Below, piece by piece: positions 46,226 through 58,048 of a stretch of DNA of 64,000 nucleotides. Made by a program: the position numbers and the translations under genes. Every line of letters starts with the position of its first letter. Position 1 is the first letter of the stretch. Under the pieces are notes generated by a model. It was not told the DNA's origin and searched no databases. It saw only the letters and a program-made list of their open reading frames with translations. Location of the stretch: contig NW_006499677.1 in NCBI RefSeq assembly GCF_000471905.2, forward strand, positions 164,094-228,093, read 5' to 3'. This DNA is from Amborella trichopoda (lineage: Eukaryota; Streptophyta; Magnoliopsida; Amborellales; Amborellaceae).

Positions 46226-46540
46226 GATGGATTGAGGCTAACTTCTTGGAGTGGCTCTGATTTGTCTTCTGACCTGTAACCATCCTCTTACTCATCAGAT
46301 GAATTAAAGCTAACTCATCATGTGGTTTCGCTTCTTCTTCATGAGGAAGGCCTTCCTTTGGTGGGTTTGCTTCTTCCTCATAGAGTAGGCATTTGTTTTG
46401 GTATGTAACCATACTCTTATCCTCAGATGCACGAGCAAAAGTATGAGTTTTGGTTTGTAACTGTCCTCTTATCTTCAAATGCAAGAGACTTGTAACTTCC
46501 CTAGTAATGGGCTTCTTGTAACTTGTAACTCATTTTTATT
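46226..46540. repeat. Imperfect 90-150 bp repeat
   Basis: 'tgtaacca...ctcttat...cagatg' recurs near 46,265, 46,395 and 46,455, and 'gcttcttc...tcat' near 46,330 and 46,370. No gene. Confidence 0.5.
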
Positions 46541-46615
46541 GCAATAAAGTAGTTAGAATTTTGTTTGGTCTATCTTACCCATTTTCGAGTTGAGTCCCTT
46601 TCTTTTGAATACGCA

Positions 46616-47900
46616 TTATGGGTAGTACTTCTTTAAGTATCGTCCATTGATAAGGGGCATTGCTTCCCCTGCTTCAGGATTTGTCAATATATAGGCTCCG
46701 TTGGGCGAGACCTTTTTTACTATAAAGGGACCTTCCCACTTAGGCTCAAACTTTCCTTTACACTGGCCGTGCATAACAATAGGCCTTATGACAGCTAAGA
46801 CTAGATCATAGCACGTGAATGAGCAGACTTTGATAGACTTGTCGAAAGCCAACTTCATTTTCCCTTGGTTGAGTTCAAGGCTCTGCTGCGCCTTTAACCT
46901 CTTTCCATCGAGTGCATCCAATTCTTGATACCGGAGCTTGACTCTCTCATCTTTGGTTATTCCTCTGTGAATAGTGACTCGCAGTGAAGGGATTTGTCTA
47001 TCGAGAGGTTGAACTGCTTCACCCCCATAAACCAAGGAATAAGGAGTGGAATCAATAGCATTTTGTGTAGTAGTGCGATAAGCCCATAGGGCTTCAGGAA
47101 GCTTCTCATGACAGTTCTTCCTTGTTTTTTATACTGACTTTCTTAAAACGTTGCATAGAGTCTTATTGAAAGCCTCAGCTAATCCATTCGCCCGAGGGTG
47201 GTACATAGTCAAGTACCTCCATTCGAAACCAAATTGGTTAACTAAGGGATCAATGTGATGACTCCTAAATTTAGGACCATTAAATTGAGGACCATTGTCA
47301 GATATAATCCGGTCGAGCACCCCGAAGCGATATATGATATGATGTCGACAAAAAAGGCTATCGTTGTCCCAAGAACCTGCTTAAGGGGAACCGCTTCAGT
47401 TCACTTAAAGAAATAATCTATTGCAGCTAGGATAAAAACATGGACCATTTTGGAAGGAGGGTCAATAGGCCCTACGATGTCCATACCCCATTATGAGAAG
47501 GGCCATGATGCAACCGTAGGGTGTAATGGCTCTGGAGTCTGGTGAATCCGGCTGGAGTGTATTTGGCATACTTGACACTTTTTAGCATAGCTTAAAGAGT
47601 CGACAATCATGGAAAGCCAATAGGGTCCCAACCTACGTATTCATTCATATAGCTTTGGACTGGACTGGTGTAGTCCACAAATGCGAGAGTACATCTTCTT
47701 CTTACACCTTATTTGCTTCTTGGATATTGACTGATCTAAGAAGAATGCCATCAAACGACCGTCCGAAGAGAGCATCCCCTTCAAGGAGGGTATACTTGGC
47801 AGACATTTGACATATGCTGTTGCGCTCAGTATGATCTTCTAGGAGCTCGCCATATTTTAGGAAATTGTTGATGGGCTCTCTCCAATCTTCCACCTACACA
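46616..47900 (-). pseudogene. Tat integrase remnant (element B)
   Basis: C-terminal part with FEPKWEGPFIVKKVSPNGAYIL and INGRYLKKYY at 46,616-46,790; catalytic core with RIISDNGPQFNGPKF and YHPRANGLAEAFNKTL at 47,129-47,320, showing the second Asp (SDN) and the Glu (LAEAFN) of the DDE set; N-terminal region near 47,600-47,893. Typical Tat integrase order. Fossil. Confidence 0.88.
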
Positions 47901-48099
47901 ATTTCTACACACATTGGGTCGAAGAATTATGGTTCTTGATTCCTACCCTTAGCTCCTTGTCTCAATGCTATTTCTTGTTCAGTCTTGATTACTTCTTTGG
48001 CTGATAGAAGTGCTCCAAATGGATAAGGAGGGCACTCAAGGAAGATATTTGTCTCTTCATTTGCATCGACCTCAGTTCTTAGTTCAATGTGTCTCCATT

Positions 48100-48560
48100 C
48101 TGCCACCCAGACAAGCGTGGGCCCTGATGAGGATAATTAAATTGTAGCACAGAGTTCGCAAGTGTGTCAACCTACGAGTTTAGCCTCCTAGGGATGTGAC
48201 TCAAGGATACGTCCTCAAACTGAACCATATAAGATTTTGCAGTATCGTGGTAAGGCTTTGAGAGTGTCTTTTCTCACATCATAAATCCCTTTGAGCTGTT
48301 GGATAACCAACTCAGAGTTGTCATAGATCTTGAGCTGCTCCAAGTCGAGGTCGAAGGCTATCTCTAGTCCGATTATAAGGGCCTGATATTATGCCTCATT
48401 ATGAGAACTGGCTTGAGCGAGAGAAAGAAAGTGGCAATATTCCTCCTCTCGGCGTCAAGAATACTACTTTGGTGCCTCCTCGATCCGATTGGAATGCTCT
48501 GTCGAAGTACAATTCCCACACAAGAGTTAGGTCAACACATAATACTTCTTCATCAGAGAG
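48100..48560 (-). pseudogene. Archaeal-type RNase H remnant (element B)
   Basis: WELYFDRAFQSDRGGTKVVF (48,440-48,520) is the first strand of the fold, and relics of the Asp-containing 'LKIYDNSELVIQQL' block and the HIPRRLN block follow at 48,170-48,340. Same domain and place as in element A (3,160-3,560), confirming the dual RNase H layout. Confidence 0.75.
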
Positions 48561-48599
48561 GTTGCTTGCTAGAGGAGATTCTGTGGGTATGGGGTGTGC

Positions 48600-49880
48600 T
48601 GCGAGAAAGACAGCCAAGGCCTAGCCCTTGATGGCCTTCTGCGGGACACACGTGAAGTCGAAATCCATTAGCAATAATGCCCAATTAGCAAGGCGTCCCA
48701 ACAAGCATGGGCATGTCATGAGAAACTTTACAGGATCAGCTTTCGATATAAGTTTCAATTCATGATCGAGCAAGTAATGGTGGAGTTTTTGTACTGCGAA
48801 GATCAGGGCTAGACACATCTTCTCAATAAGGGGATAATTCTTCTCGACCCCTTGCATCCTGCGGCTGAGGTAATATAACGCCGTCTCTTTTCCCTCTTCT
48901 TTGTTTTATGCAAACAATACTCCGAGTGACTAGTCCAAAGCAGTCACGAATAGAATGAGGGGATTTCCCAATACTGGTGTAGAGAGCACTGGAGGGTTGA
49001 GTAAATAATACTTAATGTCGTCAAGGGCTGCCTGACATGCTTCATCCCAGATGAATTGGGTATCTTTCTTTAGCAGGTGTGTAAAGGGTTTACCGCGACC
49101 TGAGAGGTTCGAGATGAACCTACGAATGCATTTGAAGAAAGCGAAGTTCTCGAAGTGACAGCATTCCTTGGATTGCCTTCATCTTGACTGGCTCAACTTC
49201 AAGGCTTCGATGTCTGACGATGAACCCCATTTCTGGAGCACACGCCAAAAACGCATTTCAGCGGGTTCTTTTTTAGTTGATGAAGGCACAACCGCTTGAA
49301 CACCTTTCTCTCATGTGAGCATCCTTTTCTTCAGATTTTACCACCAATTCATCTACATAACACTCCACCTCATTGCATGTCTTTGAAAATCGTCATCATT
49401 GCTCTCTGGTATGTGTCGCTACCATTCTTTAATAAAAAATGCATCATTATGTAACATAAGACCCCTTTCGGAGTTAAGAATGCAGTGGCCTCTTCATCTC
49501 AGGGCGCCATCCTTATCTGATTATACCCAGAGTATCCATCCATGATGGAAAATATTTGACAATGAGTCGTAGAGTCGAGGAGCATCTCAGTGAATGGCAA
49601 CGGGAAGTCATCCTTGGGACAGGCGGTATTCAAATCGTGAAACTCAATACACACTCTGATTTGACCATTCTTCTTCTTTACTGAAAGAATATTTGCTAGC
49701 CATTTTGGGTACTTGACTTCACGAATAAAGCCTATTCGTTTGAGATTGGTCACCTCAGCGTCAATCTGCATCTCGAGGTCAGGCTTGAACCTTCTCGAGT
49801 TTTGCTTGACGGGTTTGATAGTCGGATCGATGCCGAGATGGTGAACAACTACTTGAGGGTCTAAATCAGGCATCTCATGA
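48600..49880 (-). pseudogene. Tat reverse transcriptase and RNase H remnant (element B)
   Basis: Reverse transcriptase starts near 49,870 with HHLGIDPTIKPVKQNSRRF, then EVKYPKWLANILSVKKKNGQIRVCIEFHDLNTACPKDDFPLPFTEMLLDST and IMDGYSGYNQIRMAP (49,499-49,700), all diagnostic of Tat. The catalytic box region lies near 49,340-49,370. RNase H relics (NYPLIEKMCLALIFAVQKLHHYL) are at 48,760-48,850. Broken fossil. Confidence 0.9.
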
Positions 49881-51100
49881 TAGTGCCAAGCAAAGATGTC
49901 TCAGTTTGCTTTCAAGAGAGTATTTTCTTTCTCTTCTGGAGACATACTCGTTGAAATGAAGTGGGTCTGAGATTCATTTCATCTCCAAGATTTATTTCCT
50001 CAAGTTCATCAGCTGTGGCCTGACCACCTTCTTCCCATTCTTCAGGAGCCTCTTGCAACTCTTCATCATCGCTTTCAGGTGTAGAGACCCATGATCTTGA
50101 CATTTCTACCTCTGATAGAGGTCCAGAGTGGATCATAATTTCTGCACCTTTCTCAAACCGAGTGCCAGAAAGGTCAACCTGAAAAGTTGAAAACACGTCA
50201 GGTTGGAGAGACTTATCTTGAAAGTTGGAGGAAAATTGAAGTTCAGTGATAATGATGTGAAGAGTGCCTTCGTACGAATCACATGGTCTTCGTACGAATA
50301 CCTGAAGTGTTTGCTCCTAGCCGGCTAAATCTTCACAGACTTCTATCAAGTGGCAAGCTTCCTAAGTGTAGAAACTTTTCCCTCTTGACTCTCAGTCTCT
50401 GCTCAAAGTCAGGCTTAGGGGGGCATTGGGGTTTCTTTGGATTCAACTTCTTGTGCTCTTTTTAAGAAGTTGGCTCTGCCTTGGATTTAGCTACCAGGGC
50501 ATCAACAACTGTTAGGAATCCTGTTGCCTGTGGGAGGGTCTTTCTCAATTATTTTTGTTGCGTCCTACTTATATTGACTCCTTCAAATTCTCGGTTGAGA
50601 GCCTCAAAGTCCTAACATATCAAGGTTGTACCTGCAAGGGACGTAGAAGAGGGGGAAGGAGAAGAAGGAGGAGAAGGGCTAGAAGGTGGGGGCCTTTTAA
50701 GGTCGTTCCCCTCATCAGACCGATCTGGGCAGCTTTTTACGTCATCACCAAGGTTGGATGGCTGCAGGGGGTCTTTTAGGTCTTTCCCTTGCTTAGATCG
50801 TTGGGGAGTGCTTTTAATGTCATCACCCTCATTGGACGTATGCTGAGTGGGAGATGTCACTGGACGTCTTCTTGATAGGATGAAGAAGGAAGAAGGATCG
50901 TGCCAGGGATGAAGTCCAGTAAAGTTGGCAGTGCAGGAAGGGCCCTAAAAAATTCCTGCTTAACTGTGGGTTGAGTTGTCTTGTTTCTTCGACAAATAAC
51001 ACTTGGTGCCCGTCTTTTTCTGGTTTTTCGAAGTGATGTTTGATTCATCTCGTTGGGCTGGCAAACAGTCCTAGCTTGGTGAACTGCTTCTCGCCTTAAA
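49881..51100 (-). pseudogene. Gag-pol linker of element B
   Basis: Acidic stretch ESDDEELQEAPEEWEEGGQATADELEEI (49,990-50,090) and a Pro/Ser-rich block (PPPSSPSPPSSPSPSSTS, 50,650-50,700) preceded by repeated 'DDxKxxPxRS' phrases. Parallel to 5,060-6,180. I see no protease active-site box. Linker role is inferred from position. Confidence 0.6.
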
Positions 51101-51114
51101 GACTTGAGTCAGCT

Positions 51115-52520
51115 TCAGCCATGGTTAACTATCCATGGTTGGGGAATCAAGGGTTCCACAGAGTCAAAATCATTGAAAAGAAGGTCTTGCTTTGGGAGAT
51201 CTTCTTGCCCCGATGGAGAAGTGACTTGTGTGTCATTTACAAAGAGATTGTAAAACTCTTGACATTCCCCGATTTTCTTTGCGAATATATCAAGGAAACT
51301 TGTGCATTTTGATAGGTAATGGCCTCTTATTTGATGGTATGGGCACCAATGATCTTCAGTCCCCTTAGCAAGGCTACGAGGTTGCCTTGCTGGCTTCAAT
51401 GTGATTATGCCTTCCTGAAGCATTATAATGAAGAAGGCGTAAAGAATACCAAGCATTTCATCTTCCTCTTGGATGGTTACGATATTAGAGGCCTCGGCTG
51501 CCCCGAAGACCTTCTTTAAGTCTCCAAGCTTTATCTGCCCTTTCAGAATCAAGGCCTCGATAATATCCTTTAGTGTGTAGATGTCATCGGTAGGATGATT
51601 GATCCTCCGATGGTAGGCACAATAATTCACCTGAGTGTCAAGGTCAGGTTGCTCAGGGAACTTAGTTTCTAAAAGGTTGATAATTTTATGTTCCAATGAT
51701 AACCGGAGCAGAGCAGGGACCCATTCCTTCTCCAAGGGGTAGACCCTGTTCCTATGGCGGGTGAAATAATCACCCCAATCAAGGTTGGCTGGTGGGGGTA
51801 CCTGATTGTACGACTGTTGTTGCTTGGGTGTTACCTTTGCTGTGCTTACCCATTTAGAGAGGTCCAAAGTTTGGGAGGGAGGCTTCTTTGAATCAATGAC
51901 CATGACGGCTGCACTGATTACCCCTTTCTGTTGGCTGCCCCATGTGTTATTCCGAGAGTTACTATTCCCTTGTTGTTAGCTGAATTTGTAGATGATTGTC
52001 GTGTCACACCATGATGACGTGATCGACTTTCTATGCAGACTGATTTAGAGATCATCTCTGACATGGAGGGCAGATTAGAGGCCACAACATTTAGAGTGAT
52101 CTCAGGTTGCATGTTCTACATGCAAGTTTGGACTGCTTCCATCTCAAGCATAAGATTAGGATGGTGGGAAGCCAAGTTTCTCCATCTTGATATGAAATGA
52201 TCTACGGGCTCCTCAGGGTCTTGGGTTAGGGTGAGAAGCTCGATGGTTTGAACCTCTCTCTCGACCTCATAGAAGCATTGATAGAATAGTTTCTCCATCT
52301 CCTCCCATGTATGCATTGAGTTTGGAGGAAGTCGGGTCTACCATTGAAATGATGGGCCATCGATCTCAATGAACTGTGGGAGAAGAAGTCTCCCGTTAGC
52401 CGTTGTTTCTCGACATGTTGCTTGGAAGTGGACAATATGCTGGTTCGCGGACCTGGTTCCGTTGAACAAAGGAAACATCCCTTTCTTATAATCTGAGGGA
52501 AATGGGACCTGATCAATTTA
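51115..52520 (-). pseudogene. Tat gag remnant (element B)
   Basis: Capsid signature at 52,116-52,316 (TWEEMEKLFYQCFYEVE, TLTQDPEEPVDHFISRWRNLA). The 262-residue stretch 51,115-51,903 holds two CxYHxxxxH-type blocks, YCAYHRRINHPTDDIYTLK near 51,590 and WCPYHQIRGHYLSKC near 51,330, the nucleic-acid-binding pattern usual in Tat gag. The end (EPLIPQPWIVNHG) leads to the linker. Fossil. Confidence 0.87.
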
Positions 52521-54380
52521 TCAAGGGTATGGCCTTTAATAAGGCGTTGTGCCCTGTATCCTCAGGATTTATCTGTTCTTTGGGCTATGGGTGACTATAG
52601 CATCAATGTAAGTCTGAGAGACGGGATGAGGGACAGAATTGTCCTGTGAGGTAGAAGGAGGGCGCTGCCGTGGAGGTGCACCATCAGAGTGATGGGAATT
52701 GACCTCATGGTTAGCTGACTGGTGTGCGGCATCGATACGATCGATCTTTTCATCATCGCTCTCACCATATCCTCAAACTAGTTCATGCGCACTTCCTACG
52801 CATCACCGGACTCACTTAAGACCATTACGTTGACCGTTTCACTATGGAGGTTGACGTTAGTGGCAACAGAGAGCTTGCAAGCTTGACGAGTCGTATGTGG
52901 AAGGTCAGTCAGCAGGGGGCCAGCATGCCCTGACTGAATTGACTCTTGTATGCTGATCTTGTTTAGATCGGTTCTCGACGGTCTTGGGGCGATGGCTACC
53001 GAGTGGCTGGGTCTTTTTCTACAACAGTAACCACAGCATAGGGATCATGGAGTTCTTCTTCAGGCTTCATTGTATGAAGGGGGTAGAAGGGATTCAAGTG
53101 AAGAGGGTCGTTATAATTTGTTGTTTTGACTACCTTGGTCACCTCCCTAGTCAAATTTTGCAGACCTTTATCGTGTTTAGCCTTGAGGTTTTGATAGACC
53201 TCACGTCAAAACTGCGATCTAGGTCCATCTGGTGTGGCAATGGATGAGGGCCTAGAACTAAAGCCATCTTGGGATGGGGAGGATGAAGGACTCGATCTTC
53301 TGTCAAGTCGATGCCTCGAAGTCTCTTGTGGGCTCGAGAGACACGACCAATGTGACAGGTCTGGTTAAGTATGATACTCTTAGGGAAAACCTTCGAATAC
53401 CAAGGCCGAAGGTGCTTGATCGATGAAGAAGGAGTGGGCTGGAGCAGGGTTGACTCGTAAGGAGGCCTGAGTCAAGGGCGAGAGGGCTTTTGCGATGGCG
53501 ACCCATGTGCGCCCCTTGAAGAAGGTGTACAGGAAACCTGGGGTTCAACTAGGGCTTAATCAAGTGATCTAGCAAGTGTCTGTAAGAGAATAGATGTAGG
53601 CATGTCCCTTACAGAGTGCACTTGTGTGTACAGAGTATGAGGACGAGAAGGTCGTCTCCTGTGTACTCGAGTTGGCGTGGCAATAGCGTTGCCCCGAGTA
53701 GAGAGATGCATATGAGTAGCATGCACAGGACATGGACTTGAAAGGTTCGATCTTGAACATAGACTTGAGATAACATAGGGGTTGCCCTGAGGTGTCACTT
53801 GAGTGGGTAACCCACGAGCCTTGTGATGTGTGTGAGGGATGGAGACCATGGGGTTTCCGCCTCGATGTGTTGAGACTCTAGGGATAGAGACCAATGGTGC
53901 AGAAATGTGGGGGGTAGCCCTATGGCGACCCACAGAAGCAATGGTAGCTTGTTCACCTTTTGCAAGAAGGGACTGGACAGCTTCCAGCATACCTCAAAAA
54001 CACGACCGACAAGTGACTTGTCGGTGGCTGGGTGAATGCTGTGTGGGGAAACAGAAGTGCTACTGATGCAGGGCGCCTTGGTGGAGTTTCTGCCAGAGCG
54101 ACGAGATGGGGAGTGAGGGGTTTTTAGGTCCCACCTCACACTGGTCCAAGTTAAGACCTAGCAGCTATACAAGGGGTCTTTGCTCAAGAGGATGGTTGGG
54201 AAGGAAGTTGAAGGAACTTGTTCCCTAGGGACACTCTCGAATACGAGCATAAGAAAATCCCTTATCCGGATAAATTGGTTACAGAACCCGCAGCCATAAT
54301 AAAATGTGAAAAGGCAATAAAAGCATATAATAAAGGAAGAAACTAATCAAACAAGAGAAATCTGACTAAGGAGTAATAAG
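52521..54380 (-). mobile_element. 5' leader and gag start of element B
   Basis: Parallel to 7,601-9,190 and to 58,140-59,826. The overlapping minus frames at 53,556-54,139 are mutual shadows; none is backed by conservation between copies in the same frame, as far as I can judge by eye. Confidence 0.65.
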
Positions 54381-54398
54381 TCCCCAGTGGAGTCGCCA
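54381..54398 (-). other. Primer-binding site of element B
   Basis: TGGCGACTCCACTGGGGA on the minus strand, eleven bases after the LTR end. It would pair with a tRNA ending in TCCCCAGTGGAGTCGCCA; from memory this fits plant tRNA-Arg rather than initiator Met. The same site recurs at 59,827-59,844 and 62,906-62,923. Confidence 0.8.
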
Positions 54399-55119
54399 AG
54401 CGGGTTAGGTGCCTGGATCTCACCACCCTCCAGATCCTTTGGGGATCGGGTGACATGCGTCTCGGGTTTCGAGGGAAGACCCAGGTTGTTTTTGAGAATG
54501 GGGGCAGGTGTTACCAACCGGTGAGAGAGGAATTTAAAGGTGGGTTCGGGACTTACTCAAGCTGACTCACATGGGCACCCTTTTAGATCAAGAAAAAATC
54601 CCCCCAGTAATAAAACTGGTTCGGAATCGCCTCCCTTGGCTTGTATTCTTTTTATTTTCTGCAATCACAGACATATATGGCAAAGTATATAAGACAAGTG
54701 GGTCAGACCTCACCCTTTTTTTCATTGCTGAACGTACACAAGCATGCACATTAAAAAAAAAGAAGAGAAAAAGACGAGGGAGAGAAGAATTCGACAAAGT
54801 GAGAGGATCAGAGCAGCGACTAGGCCGATGGATAATTGGCATAACGTAGTAGCAAAATGGGCTCGATAACTAAGAGTGGCTCATAAGATTACTAGGAAAC
54901 ATCTTTACCAATACCGACTAGCTAGGCACGATGGCCAGCCTGTCGTGGCAATAAGCGGGCCAAGTAATCCTGACATAACAACGTTACGGTTAGACGACAA
55001 GACTACCATGAGAGGCTAACCTCAATCCCTCTTAGTCGAACGAATGAGTAGCAGAATTAAGGCTATAAGGAAAGAATAAGAAGAGAAGAAGGGAAAGAAA
55101 GGAGGGAGAAGAAAGGAAG

Positions 55120-55810
55120 CCACAATCGGGGCTAAGCATTGCTGACTGTGTTAGAAGGAAGAGAGAGAAAATACAGTTGGTGTTAGGCTTCATCGATTGT
55201 GAAAGAAGAGAGAGGGGACACAGTCGACGTTAAGCTTTGTCGACTGTGACGAAAGAGGAGAGAGAACTTTAGTAGTCACTCAACTTCGTCGGTTGACAAA
55301 TAGAAGAGGAGAGAGAAAACAAGTCGATGCATAAATAAAAGAGGAGAGAGAACTTTAGTAGTCACTCAGCTTCATCGATTGACAGAAGAGGAGAGAGAAA
55401 ACTAATTGATGATAGACTTTGACGACTAACAGAAGAAATAAGAGAAAATCATTAGATGTTAGGCTTCGTCGACTGATAAAAGAGGAGAGAGAAAACCAAT
55501 GGGCACTAGGCTTAGTCGACTGATAGAAGGAGAGAGAGAAAACCAGTCGGTGCTAGGCTTCACCGACTGATAGAAGAAGGGAGAGAAAACCAGTCGGTGC
55601 TAGGTTTCACCGAATGATAAAAGAAGAGAGAGAAAACAAGTCGGCACTAGCTTTCACCAACTGTCAGAAGAAGAAAGAGAAAACCAATCGACGTTAAGCT
55701 TCACCGACTAACAGAAGAGGAGAGAGAAAACCAACCAACACTAAGCTTCACTGGTTGTGACAAAAGAAAGAGATAACCCACCGATGTTAGGCTTCACCGG
55801 TTGTGTTAAA
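55120..55810 (-). repeat. 47-bp hairpin minisatellite in Tat LTR (element B)
   Basis: About 14 units, GGTGCTAGGCTTCACCGACTG-like plus AGAAGAGGAGAGAGAAAACC. Stems: CACAGTCGAC at 55,219-55,228 with 55,239-55,248 (10 of 10); CAGTCGGTG at 55,544-55,552 with 55,561-55,569 (9 of 9); CAACCA at 55,732-55,737 with 55,752-55,757. Homologous to 9,285-10,030. Confidence 0.87.
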
Positions 55811-55814
55811 AAAG

Positions 55815-56580
55815 GACAGATGGAGATAGAGATGAGAAGAGAGAAAGCGATAGTGACGAGAGGAGAGAGAAAGAGATAGAGACGAGAGGAGAGGAGGAGA
55901 GAGAAAGAGATAGAGACGAGAGAGAGGAGAGAGATAAAGATGAGAAAAAGAGAAGGAGAGAGATAAAGATGTAAAACAGAGAGAGATAGAGATAGAGATG
56001 AGAAGAAGAGAGAGAAAGAGGTGAAAAGAATAGAGAGATAGAGATAGATATGAGAAGAAGAGAGAGAAAGAGATAGAGATGAAAAGAGAGGAGAGAGGAG
56101 GAGAGAGATAGAGATGAAGATAAGAAGAGAAGAGAGAGAAAGAGATGAGAAGAAGAGAACTTGAGAGATAAGGATGAAAAGAAGAGAAAGAGATAGAGAT
56201 GAGAAGAGAGGAGGAGAGAGAGAGAGAGAGAGACGAGAAAAAAGGAGGAGAGAGAAAAAGATAGAGATGAGAAGAGAGGAAAGGGAGAGAGATGAGAAGA
56301 GAGGATAGAGAGATAGAGATGAAAAGAAGAGAAGGAGAGAGATAAAGATGAAAAGAAGAGAGAGAAAGAGATAGAGATGAGAAGAAGAGAAGGAGAGAGA
56401 TAGAGATGAAAAGAAGAGAGAGAAAGAGATAGAGATGAGAAGAAAAGAGAAAAAGAGATAGAGATGAGAAGAGAGGAGGAGAGCGAAAGAGATAGAGACG
56501 AAAAGAAGAAAAAAAGAGGGGAGGAGAGAAAAAGAGGGGATGAGAGAGAAGGAGAGAGAACGAGGGGAGGAGAGAAAGAT
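55815..56580. repeat. Long purine-rich tract in Tat LTR
   Basis: About 765 bp, nearly all purine with sparse T (GAGATAGAGATGAGAAGAGAG-like). An 18-36 bp periodicity from 'gatagagatgagaagaagag' units is visible. The 303-residue minus frame through it is not a gene. Confidence 0.9.
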
Positions 56581-56722
56581 ACCTATCCGAAGGGTACTGG
56601 CCTTTTTCTTCTCTCTCCTCTCTCTCCCTCTAAGACGTACCCACACACTCAAGAAAAATCAGAATTTTATTCATTGATCCAAGAAGAGTGAATTCATCCT
56701 TTATACAATGAGGCAGTGCTTA

Positions 56723-56730
56723 TTTATATA
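56723..56730 (-). promoter_or_regulatory. TATA box of Tat LTR (element B)
   Basis: TATATAAA on the minus strand, at the position matching 10,508-10,515. It would start RNA near 56,690, upstream of the pyrimidine tract and the hairpin array. Confidence 0.65.
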
Positions 56731-58048
56731 GATTTGGGCTAAAATATGGGTGTACACCCGAAAACTACCAAGAATTGAAGATAATTACAATTTAGTTAAA
56801 TTTAAAGAAATTCTAAAAATGGGTGTAAAATGACTATTTTACCCCTGCCTAACAATGTGTGGAATTTTAGAACAGTCCTTACTGTTGCCTAAGTACTTGT
56901 GTGATCTTCCATGGCTGAACCGAGGTCGTTATAATGCCCATTTGATCAAAATATTATTGTTTTCTTGTTAGGCTCAGCATGGTGATCATTTTGACCCCAA
57001 CTTCAAGCCATGAATCATGTTTTTGAGCCATGATCATGAGACTTGAATCTTGGATGAATCTTGAAAACATCGGATTGATTGTGTGCTCATTCCTTGATGT
57101 TTCTTCATGATTTATTCATTGAATCACACTGAGCATGCCGTCACGATCATATTATAATGAACGTAGCATGATTTTGTGTCCGGATGAAGATTTTGTCATC
57201 TTGAGTTTTTTGTTGGAATCTTAAAATTCGACGACCAGAATTTATAGTAGTTTTGACGCCTTTGTGTGTGAAATCCAACCATTTATTATAAGCGAGGTTC
57301 AGACTAGAGATAGCCTCGAACCTCACGCACATAATTTAATTGGTTTCGTGCCGATCGGTTATGCGAGCGACGTGATCTGGCTGCTTGGACGAGGCATGCT
57401 GCTGCTGAATATTCTACAACTTCCTTCACGGATCAGTGACTTTCATTTAGTTTTTCTCTCTGCTCAGGCGTCATCACGAGGGGTACCACATATCGAATTG
57501 TTCATCTTGATGAGACGAACACGCTCACCAAATGTGGGAGCGATTTGACTTGGAACAAGTGGGATATAGGCCTCGAAAGTGACTACCCGTGACTATGAAA
57601 ATAGCCACCTTTAATGGTGTTTTAGTGCAGAGTGGCCACATGGGAATAGTGTGCGGCCTACCCGTTTTCGGTATTTTACCCATAACTTTATCTTAAAATG
57701 CTTGATTAAGCCGAAACTTGACCCATAGGGATTTTCGACCAAACCAGATCTAATGGCGGTGGTCCCACAACTGTTTGACACACTAAAAGTATGACTCAAG
57801 TTACAAGGTCCATTTAAGGGTGCTAAAGACCAATTTTGCTGAAATTGTTTCGTTGAGTTCACTGCCTTAGACATATCTGATTGCGATGAAACTCAGGAGG
57901 TGGTCTTTTGAAGTGTTGATGATGATCCTGACTAATTCTAAGGCTATTTTGAGACTGTCAGGAATTTCCACTATTTTGTAGGATTTATTAACTTGCTTCC
58001 TACTTATTTCTAATGAGAGATCAAGATGCTGAAAAATACGTTTAAACA

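Larger units (their letters stand above)
46541..54409 (-). mobile_element. Element B: Tat-lineage Ty3/Gypsy retrotransposon, internal region
   Basis: Parallel to element A over its whole length. On the minus strand: primer-binding site (54,381-54,398), leader, gag, linker, reverse transcriptase, RNase H, archaeal-type RNase H, integrase, and a purine-rich AAAAGAAAGGGA near 46,585-46,600. The 5' LTR is 54,410-58,048. No LTR like it is seen to the left, where other DNA follows. Broken in many places, somewhat better kept than A. Confidence 0.9.
54410..58048 (-). mobile_element. Tat-type 5' LTR of element B
   Basis: About 3.6 kb, from TGTTTAAACG (58,048, minus strand) to GATCCAGGCA (54,410). 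It contains the U3 block (56,660-58,048) shared with LTRs A and H, a TATA box at 56,723-56,730, a long purine tract and a hairpin minisatellite. Serine/leucine-rich minus frames are low-complexity translations, not genes. Confidence 0.88.

Noticed and set aside
53556-54139. Overlapping His/Thr-rich frames
   Set aside because: Translations of the leader next to the primer-binding site; frames shift between copies.
54381-54398. Possible tRNA gene end (GGAGTCGCCA)
   Set aside because: Only the 3' 18 bases of a tRNA are matched; position beside an LTR end makes it a primer-binding site.
55741-56652. 303-residue Ser/Leu/Phe-rich frame resembling a membrane protein
   Set aside because: It is the translation of a purine-rich low-complexity LTR tract; similar frames exist at 9,728-10,408 and 63,354-63,754 for the same reason.
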